12,640 nt of DNA from Acanthamoeba lenticulata (taxonomy: Eukaryota; Discosea; Longamoebia; Acanthamoebidae). Below the pieces are notes generated by a model. That model made no database searches, had not been told where the DNA came from, and worked only from the letters and a program-made list of their open reading frames with translations. The stretch covers positions 1-12,640 of the forward strand of contig NAVB01001121.1 in NCBI GenBank assembly GCA_002179805.1, written 5' to 3'. A program made the translations under genes and the position numbers. Below, piece by piece: positions 7,094 through 12,640 of the stretch (the stretch's first letter is position 1; each line of letters opens with the position of its first letter).

Positions 7094-8147
7094 ATGATGC
7101 ACAAGCTGTTGGGACCACGGCCACAAGATCAAGCATCACCTTTATTGCTTTCCCAACTTGCCAAAGAACTGGCGCCTCCTCAGGTTTGTTTGTTTGTTTG
7201 TTTGTTTGTGTAACTAGTACTAACAACTGCACAGATCAATACACAAGCAGATACTAATTTACCAGTTGTGTCTCATGAGCAAGCCATGGAAATGACATTG
7301 GAAGAGCTGGACATCAAGCTTATCCAGCTGGTTCGCTTCCAAACACAATTGGAAGCTCAAAAAAAGGTTCGTTTTTATTGTTTGGTTTTAATATTGGACT
7401 AATGACATATGTGGTGTGGGGAAGATGTTGAATGAAGTGATAAAAACCAAACAAGCAGAACGGCCTATTCAGGAGCAAGAAGAAGAGATTCGCCTCTTGA
7501 GAGAACGCCTGGCTGCTCAAGAGGCTCTCGAAGTCAAACGGCGCAACCAGCTGCCCCAAGATGAACTGGCAGTGGAAGATATTCTGGAAGACTTGGGCCT
7601 ATCTTCTTTCACCCTCTCCCCACCACTTCCACCAAGTGGTGATGTTGTGCTAACAGGTCAATCAAGTGATGATGAGGATGGTGCGAGTGAAGCTGACGAC
7701 TCAAGTGGTGAAGAGGACGAACAGCAAGAGGACGATATTGACTCAGAAGATCTTGACTTGCTGGCACCGCCTACCAAGAGAGCCTGCATACAACTCACCC
7801 GCCGGCGCGCAGGTGTGTTCTCTCCGGCGCAGGTGTGTTCTCTCAATAAAACATCATTACCCCTAGTTGCACACCATTTCTGCGTTCAGCCCATGAAAAA
7901 CGCGGAAACGGGGGCAAACCAAGGGGGGGAGGTGGCAGCCGAATTTTTTTTTCAAAAATGGGACGACTTGAATAAACCTAGCTGTAAACGCAATAATCGC
8001 AATTTCCTGTATCGCGTTTTTTCACAGAAAATTTGCGATTGTTGCGTTTATATCCTTTTTTATTGTACTGAGTCAATAGCAGAAGCAAGAAGGTCATTTG
8101 TGTTGCTGGCCATGAAGACAACAACTAGTGGCATCGGCTCTGCGTGA
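7094..8147 (+). CDS. Transposon accessory protein: coiled coil plus acidic tail (three exons)
   Basis: Exons 7094-7183, 7235-7366 and 7425 onward; all phase 0. Intron 1 (GTTTG...CACAG, 51 bp) contains a (GTTT)n run and the branch-like actagtactaac. Intron 2 is 58 bp. The protein starts MMHKLLGPRPQDQ and continues through a heptad-like helix (MTLEELDIKLIQLVRF, then EEEIRLLRERLAAQEA) and an acidic Ser/Asp/Glu stretch (SSDDEDGASEADDS, EEDEQQEDD) to a basic PPTKRACIQLTRRR that could be a nuclear signal. I recognise no family. As sequenced, the frame runs through the right TIR and ends in flanking DNA at 8147. Removing the 22-bp duplication at 7802-7843 would shift it to the TAG at 7864-7866. Function unknown; a DNA-binding or transposase partner is only a guess. 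Confidence 0.55.
7822..8008 (-). repeat. Right terminal inverted repeat of the transposon
   Basis: Reverse complement of 6060-6245 at about 99% identity. AATAAA lies at 7845-7850 on the plus strand. Directly inside it, 7801-7821 is an extra near-copy of the inner TIR end (a tandem duplication of about 22 bp). Confidence 0.92.
7845..7850 (+). terminator. Poly(A) signal AATAAA inside the right TIR
   Basis: Lies in the TIR in the direction of the plus-strand accessory gene. Its inverted twin lies at 6222-6217 for the transposase, so one TIR sequence serves as 3'-end signal for both outward genes. Confidence 0.5.
8025..8046 (+). repeat. Inverted partner of the transposon's right end
   Basis: cagaaaatttgcgattgttg pairs with the transposon end cgcaataatcgcaatttcct (7989-8009), giving an imperfect palindrome with a 15-base loop across the right junction. 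The left junction has a smaller one: gcaattt (6046-6052) against aaattgc (6063-6069). Confidence 0.6.
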
Positions 8148-8151
8148 GGCC

Positions 8152-8520
8152 ATGGAGCTGGTCTACCTGCACAACCTCAAGAGCTGCAAGAAGCAAGATG
8201 TTGTACACTCCATCTTCCACCAGCACTTTTTGCTGCTCATCCACGCGCTTGAGCACGGCTGCTGGAGCGACATCATGCAACAGCAGCCGCCCACGTCTGC
8301 TATAGGCGCCAGCAGACCACACATCTTTCCTCACGCTGGGCCTCTGGCCGTTCTTCATGTTGGGGGCCAACTATCATGACAACTTGACTGAGGCCACCAT
8401 CTTGCGGCAGTCAGCCCTCTTCCTCCACTTCATCCTGCAGACTAGCGGGCATGACCTCAAGGAGGAGGCTTCCAACAAGCTCAGAACGCCTGGTGCCACA
8501 AGTTTCACATGTTGAAGTCA
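8152..8520 (+). pseudogene. Frameshifted remnant of an unrecognised gene
   Basis: Three protein-like stretches lie in order. Frame 1 has MELVYLHNLKSCKKQDVVH and HFLLLIHALEHGCWSDIM (to about 8290). Frame 2 from about 8324 has LTLGLWPFFMLGANYHDNL and ILRQSALFLHFILQTSGHDL. Frame 1 resumes at about 8485 with NAWCHKFHMLKSF. No intron signals account for the register changes, so this looks like a decayed gene. The composition (Leu, Phe, His, Cys) is protein-like and unlike the flanking repeats. It could be host- or transposon-derived; I do not recognise the family. Confidence 0.5.
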
Positions 8521-8589
8521 TTTGCTCATGTTACCATTTCGATGTTCCATTCATTTAGTCACCATTTGTTTTGCTCATGTTACCGTTTC

Positions 8590-8692
8590 GATCATGTTCC
8601 ACTTGTTTCGCTTGTGTTCCACTCGTTTTGCTCATGTTCAACTCATTTTGCTCGTGTTCAACTCATTTTGCTCATGTTCAGCTTCGCCTTGT
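8590..8692 (+). repeat. Second tandem array with 20-bp period
   Basis: Five consecutive units like TTTTGCTCATGTTCAACTCA, preceded by looser copies from about 8515 (tttgctcatgttaccatttc). The sequence differs from the 5779-6012 array but has the same 20-bp period and the same TTCAACT ending. No coding support. Confidence 0.8.
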
Positions 8693-8810
8693 TGTGATTT
8701 CAAAATTAGTTGCTGCCTGTATTCACTGTTTTTCCAGTGCCCTTGCACACAAACAAAATACAACAAGCAAAGGAATACAGACGTGAAACTGGTATCACCA
8801 CATGTTTTAC

Positions 8811-8837
8811 ACTCGAAAAACTCGTAAAACTCACGAG
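8811..8837 (+). repeat. Three 9-bp direct repeats
   Basis: ACTCGAAAA, ACTCGTAAA and ACTCACGAG follow each other without gap, preceded by gttttac. They match the 9-mers beside the diverged TIR core at 4963-4980. No TIR core is adjacent here, so this may be a bare remnant. The site is in the downstream region of the DnaJ gene. Confidence 0.6.
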
Positions 8838-8955
8838 CACCAAGGGAGTTTGATTAAAATGAATAAAAAAACTAGTATGTATGATAAAAAGCTCTTGAAA
8901 ACAACAAAGGATCATGTTGGTCATGGGTGGCTCACGCAATTTGTCAAAAAATGGA

Positions 8956-10746
8956 TTACTGCTGAGCACAGCCAATGCCTGGGCCATCACCATGTTCATC
9001 ATCACTGTCTGAACGGTAAGCATCTCTCCCCCCTTGGGGCCCCGCACGCCTACAAAACTACAATCAGTTGCATGAAAATCAATTTTAGTCAAGAAGTGAA
9101 ACCTTTCTGGGTCGTAGTCCTGCAGATACAACTCTTCCACTTGTTCACCAGCGTCTCTTGTACGTAGAAGCTCAGTGTCATCCACTTCAGTGGATGGAAC
9201 AGGAAGAGCTTGGCGCAGAAGCTAAAGAGAAGAAGAAGAAAAAACAGTGAGTGAGACCAAACAAGAGTGAAGGCAGAATACCAGACCTGAGCTTGCTCTT
9301 GGCGGATCGCTTGCGGGAAGGTAATGTTAAACTTGAGTATCAAGAGGCCTTTATCGAAAGGCCGCTTGTATGTGGGCATGCCCTCGCCTGGAACCTCCTT
9401 GACGTCGCCTTGGGATGAAGAAAACCAAAAAAGGCCTCTGATATTAGCAAGGGTGAAGAGGAAACACACAAAACAGACAGAGAGTACGTCGCGGGAAGCA
9501 CACCAGGTTTGATAACTTGGTTGGGTTGCGACTTGAGAAGCAGAAGACGCCCGTCCAGGTGAGTCAGAGGCAAGGTGAAGCCCGTTAGGGCTTGAAGCAA
9601 ACTAATATCTAGCTCCACCATGAGGTCTGATTCATCGCGGCCCCCACGGGCACGGCCACTACCACGCTGAAAGCGCGGATGCGGCCTCATCTTCAGGACG
9701 AACAGCACATCTCCGTTGGCATGGTTTGGGAGCTGGTTGCCCTCGCCACTGAAACAGATCTTTTGGTTGTGCCGCATTCCTTTGTCCACATGGACCTCCA
9801 TGGCGGCCGTCTCCTCCACAACTTTCTCTCCTTTGCACTTGGTGCACCGGTCACTGGCGTTAATGATCTCTCCTGCATGTACGAGACTCTGGTATTAATA
9901 CAGCAAAAATAAATTACATGTATTTAAATCTCCCTCCCAGGGTACGTACCCTGACCGCGACACTCAGGGCAGATGTGCTCTTGGTGCGTCACCAAACCGG
10001 GAGCCAGTTGCACAATGCCTACGCAAATGCCTCGCCCGCGACACGTCTGGCACTTGGCGCCACCCGCGTTGCCCTTGGTACCCCGTCTGACCAAGAATCA
10101 GCCCGCGCCAAACATGCGCATGGCGCCGAACATGGATGGGGGCGGGGGAAGGGAGTGCGTGAGAACTCGTGCCACACATATATATACACACACACACATT
10201 GTACCGTCTGTGTGCAGGGAGGGGTGCTTGCTTACCCGCGGCACAGGTCGCACAAAACCTGGCGTTCGATGGACACCTGGACGGACTTGCCGTTGTAGAG
10301 GTCCTCGAGGGTGACCTCGAGCGCTTGAGCAATGTCCTCGGCTTTCTTCTCGCGACGCTGCGCCCTCGAACCGAAGGGCCAACCAGGAAAGGGGAAGTCA
10401 TCACCACCCCCGCCCTCCCGCAGTGCCTCTTCGCCAAAGCGGTCATATAGGCGACGCTTTTCGCCGTCAGACAAGACTTCGTAGGCCGTGCTCACTTCTT
10501 TGAACTACATCATAGTTGCCCACAGATCAGCGAAATGCGCATTTTAACAACGTTTAAACAACAAGCGAAGCGTCTGTCGACGCAACGAGGCACCTTTTCG
10601 GTGACCTCAGGGTTGCCTTGATTCTTGTCCGGATGGAGCTGACGAGCGAGCTTGCGGTAGGCTTTCTTGATTTCCTCCTCTGAAGCATCTGGGGCCACGC
10701 CCAAGAGGTCGTAAAGCCGCCTTTCCTTTACTCCTCCTCCTTCCAT
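8956..10746 (-). CDS. Type I DnaJ/Hsp40 co-chaperone (DNAJA/Ydj1-like), seven exons
   Basis: Stimulates Hsp70 ATPase and delivers unfolded clients; cytosolic and membrane-associated if prenylated. Exons (minus): 10746-10594, 10504-10236, 10086-9950, 9872-9504, 9408-9287, 9221-9103, 9049-8956; all phases agree and the total is 420 residues, usual for the family. J domain at about 10-75 with HPD at 38-40; short Gly/Phe segment ([15 protein letters not shown], 82-96). Four zinc-binding CxxC motifs follow: CDLC (136), CQTC (153), CPEC (180) and CTKC (196), each followed by a G-rich turn. The client-binding C-terminal domains include [19 protein letters not shown] and [15 protein letters not shown]. 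The protein ends ...[17 protein letters not shown], a CaaX box predicting farnesylation as in Ydj1/DNAJA2. Start at ATG 10746 ([15 protein letters not shown]) is the only Met before the J domain. No AATAAA is seen just after the stop. Confidence 0.95.
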
Positions 10747-10813
10747 GTCTGCGGCGGCCTGTCACGTTACGCCACCTGAATAATAAATACAAACCGGTTC
10801 TTGGTCGCATTTT

Positions 10814-10819
10814 TTTATT
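10814..10819 (-). terminator. Poly(A) signal AATAAA of the LIM gene
   Basis: Minus-strand AATAAA lies 51 bp after the LIM-gene stop (10873-10871) and 67 bp before the DnaJ start, so the 124-bp gap holds both the 3' end of one gene and the promoter of the next. Confidence 0.55.
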
Positions 10820-10870
10820 CTGTTTTTCTTGTTTTTCTTTTAAAATATTTAAAAAAGCAAAGTCCCACCA

Positions 10871-12582
10871 TCACGAAAGAAGGAGGGATGCCGAGCAAGT
10901 CTGGCAAACGGGGTAGCCCCCAGCGTCAAAAAAGCCCGCTGAGAGAGAGCCCGAACATTGAGAGCACACTGGAGGAGGGGGGGGGAGAGAGAGAGAGATT
11001 GCTCGAGTCACTCAGCTGACAAACAACTGACAACTCAACCAACAACAGCCGTAGTCATCACGGGTGACGGTACCAAAGTGCTCTGGGTGCCAGTCCTTGC
11101 CCATGGCCTGCAGGAAGCCGCCTACGATTTGTTGGTTACAACCTCCACACCGCTTGCCAAATAGCCTGTTGGTGAAGATGCACATTGTTTCAGCAACAGC
11201 GGCCACCAGATCCGGATAAGAAATGGGAAAAAGAAGAAGAAGAAGAAGAAGAGCACCGGTTGAAGTCGTCAACACAATAGGGCTTGCTGTTGTAGGGCAC
11301 GTAGGAACCCTGGAAGGGGAGGCCGCACTGCGCGCAGACAAAGCATTCGGCATGCCAGCGCTGATTGAGGGCGTTGATGCCCTTCCCGCTGATGGGCTGC
11401 CGGCAATTGGCGCACCAGCTGGAAACGGAAGCAAGCTCCCCCCCTCCTCCTGCTCCTGCTCCTCCTTCTCCCGCCTGCTGCTGCTGCTGCTGCTGCTGCC
11501 CCTCCAACCCCCAATGAATGTGGGCGCGCCACATATACATACATCGGCACATGCCATGACGCCATTAGTTATCATCTCATCCTTGGTATGGGCGCTTGTG
11601 GCGGTGGTGGTGGTGGTAGTCTCTCATATCATCATTTCCCCCCTCCCCCCCCCAATGCCCTCAACACTCTTTCAGAGAGAAGAGAGAGAGAGAGAGAGAA
11701 GAGAGAAGAGTCTCTTAACCCTTAAGGGCTGGTGGGACTTGGGGGGGAGGACTTTGGGGGGGGGGACACAAACCGCGAGAGCTGCAGCCGGCGAAAAGGG
11801 TCGGCTGTCACCTGCAGGTGCCGTTGTATAGACAGTGGACGGTCGCGCGCGCAAAGCGGGCGGCACGGACTCCTTTGGCGTATTCGTGTTGTCAGCAGGA
11901 AGGGCAAATGCCCCGGCTGGGCGGGGAGGAGTGGCCGCTGTCGACGGCGACGACGATGATGTCGAGAGAGAAGAGCTGAGACTTCCAACCGAAGAGGTCC
12001 GCATGCCTCCTCCTCCTGGCGGCCTAGGCGGTAGCGCCTTGGGTGGCGCTGGGCGTGGACCTGTTCCACCTACGGCGCTTGGAAGAGGCGGTGCCACGTT
12101 TTGGTGAGATGTCGTCGTCGTCGTCGTCGTTGCTGCTGCTGCTGCTGCTCCTCCTCCTGCAACCCTCCAGCACCACCAGCACGACGATCCGCGTAACTCA
12201 CTCAGAGATAAGCAATGAAATAATAATTATAACAATTCCAGACAGAATCCGGAGGAACGAAGAAGAAGAAGAAGACGAAGGCAAGTGGGGGCTGCTAGGA
12301 CGGTAATCGAAGGGCGCACCAGGCGGCAGGCCCCGGTTGGGCGGCAGATTGCGCGGGGAAGTGACCCGCGTCGGAGGACCGCCCCTTGACACGCCTGATG
12401 AAGTGCTCGCCAGATAGCCGCCACCCGAGGTAGTAGCAGTCGTAGCGGTAGTAGTGACACCCACTCCAGAACTTATGCACACACACACACACACACATAC
12501 CACACACACACACACGCGCGCGCGCGCGAGTGCGGCGTCCGTTTGGATCCAACCAAACCGATTCACCCATCAGTCCATCGCA
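10871..12582 (-). CDS. Two-LIM-domain adaptor protein, paxillin-like, Pro/Ser-rich N terminus (probably 5' partial)
   Basis: LIM domains are double zinc fingers mediating protein contacts, often in actin/adhesion adaptors. Three terminal exons are firm: 11418-11257, 11165-11074, 10968-10871. LIM1: CANC, WHAECFVCAQC, then KPYCVDDF. LIM2: CGGC, WHPEHFVCSQC, then YPVCQTC, followed by a stop after SASLLLS; the second LIM is completed only by splicing 11074 to 10968, which restores HFVCSQC. Upstream, 12087-11812 encodes Pro/Ser/Thr-rich sequence (PPKALPPRPPGGGG, SSLSTSSSSPSTAATPP, TPKESVPPALRARPST). Exon 12471-12302 encodes similar sequence (GGGYLASTSSGVSRGG, PPNRGLPPGAPFDYR). An exon opens at 12582 after a strong acceptor (tttctctcctcccag), so the gene probably continues past the right edge; ATG 12570 is an alternative start. 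The joins between 12301 and 12105, and from 11811 to 11419, are not resolved; a poly-Gln run (11502-11476) may be coding. Confidence 0.75.
11476..11502 (-). repeat. (CAG)n run, possible poly-Gln
   Basis: Eight CAG units on the minus strand, in the same open frame as LIM1, followed by a Gly/Ala/Glu-rich stretch. It would give QQQQQQQQ just before LIM1 if exonic; a possible acceptor (cttccgtttccag, ending 11419) would make it intronic. Confidence 0.6.
11673..11713. repeat. (GA)n purine tract
   Basis: agag runs with a few gaa interruptions in the LIM-gene intron region. On the transcribed strand it is a CT tract such as precedes splice acceptors. Confidence 0.75.
12110..12157. repeat. (GTC)n-(GCT)n-(CCT)n trinucleotide run
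   Basis: About 7 gtc, 6 gct and 3 cct units in a row. On the minus strand one frame reads as Ala and Thr runs that continue into SHQNVAPPLP, so part may be coding in the LIM gene; equally it may be intronic. Confidence 0.8.
12477..12529. repeat. (CA)n/(CG)n microsatellite
   Basis: Two CA runs broken by a 'tacca' interruption, then (CG)7. It sits where an intron of the LIM gene is predicted. Pure CG dinucleotide runs of this length are uncommon and could form Z-DNA. Confidence 0.85.
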
Positions 12583-12640
12583 CTGGGAGGAGAGAAATGC
12601 AATAATAAAAACGGATAGAGAAGGGGAAGGTGTAGATTTC

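Larger units (their letters stand above)
6060..8008. mobile_element. DNA transposon, IS630/Tc1-type, with two divergent genes and long TIRs
   Basis: Bounded by inverted repeats of 186-187 bp (6060-6245 and 7822-8008) that differ by one substitution and one A-run length change, so the insertion is recent. It encodes a DDE transposase on the minus strand and a coiled-coil/acidic protein on the plus strand, both directed outward from about 7045-7094. No convincing target-site duplication is visible: a TA duplication, usual for this superfamily, is absent. Boundaries are set where inverted identity stops (left ...cgca|aggaaa, right ...tttcct|gtatcg). Confidence 0.85.
11419..11811 (-). other. Unresolved intron/exon stretch of the LIM gene
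   Basis: Contains the donor GTGACA at 11811, a (CT/GA)n run (about 11673-11710), C/G tracts, a protein-like stretch HTKDEMITNGVMACAD ending at a GTATGT donor, and a (CAG)8 run in the LIM1 frame followed by AGEGGAGAGGGGELASVSS. At least one more exon is needed to reconcile phase (1 before, 2 after), but I cannot fix its limits. Confidence 0.4.

Noticed and set aside
11012..11073. Unspliced extension of the LIM2 exon to a stop at 11012
   Set aside because: It would truncate LIM2 after WHPEHF; splicing to 10968 supplies the missing zinc ligands (CSQC, CQTC) in phase.

Overview
The window is nuclear DNA of a unicellular eukaryote. Genes are split by many short introns (about 45-260 bp) with GT...AG ends, exons are fairly GC-rich, and AATAAA-type poly(A) signals follow stop codons. 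The best lineage clue is a TKL-type kinase followed by a conserved linker and an SH2 domain. That is the SHK architecture known from Amoebozoa (Dictyostelium, Acanthamoeba), so an Acanthamoeba-like amoebozoan is my best guess at low-to-moderate confidence. Introns also carry many (CA)n, (GA)n and trinucleotide microsatellites.

Layout. (1) 54-3527, minus: an SHK-like kinase gene. Its exons were reconstructed from frame, phase and splice sites, and it runs off the left edge inside the SH2 domain. The 203-codon ORF at 2916-3527 most likely supplies its first exon, because no in-frame Met exists between that ORF and the kinase domain. (2) 3622-4501, plus: a five-exon gene for a roughly 200-residue protein with a mitochondrial-presequence-like N terminus, divergent from the kinase gene across only 94 bp. 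(3) 4590-8840: a repeat and transposon nest. It holds a foldback element (about 4590-5275), a 20-bp-period tandem array (5779-6012), a 1.95-kb DNA transposon with 99%-identical 186-bp terminal inverted repeats (6060-8008), a frameshifted gene remnant (about 8152-8520) and a second 20-bp-period array (about 8590-8692). (4) 8956-10746, minus: a complete seven-exon type I DnaJ/Hsp40 (DNAJA/Ydj1-like, 420 residues) with a C-terminal CAQQ prenylation box. (5) 10871-12582 and probably beyond the right edge, minus: a two-LIM-domain, paxillin-like protein with a Pro/Ser-rich N terminus.

The transposon is the most unusual object. It carries two divergent genes: an IS630/Tc1-type DDE transposase (minus; by my count DD38E spacing, one frameshift, no ATG) and an intron-containing ORF for a coiled-coil/acidic protein (plus). 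Each gene runs outward into a TIR that holds an AATAAA signal. Outside the conserved TIR core sit two 9-bp direct repeats. The same arrangement with a different 9-mer appears next to a diverged copy of the core inside the foldback element, and the repeats alone appear near 8811. The host genes look like ordinary housekeeping or signalling functions (phosphosignalling, chaperone, cytoskeletal adaptor, mitochondrial protein) with no obvious joint pathway.
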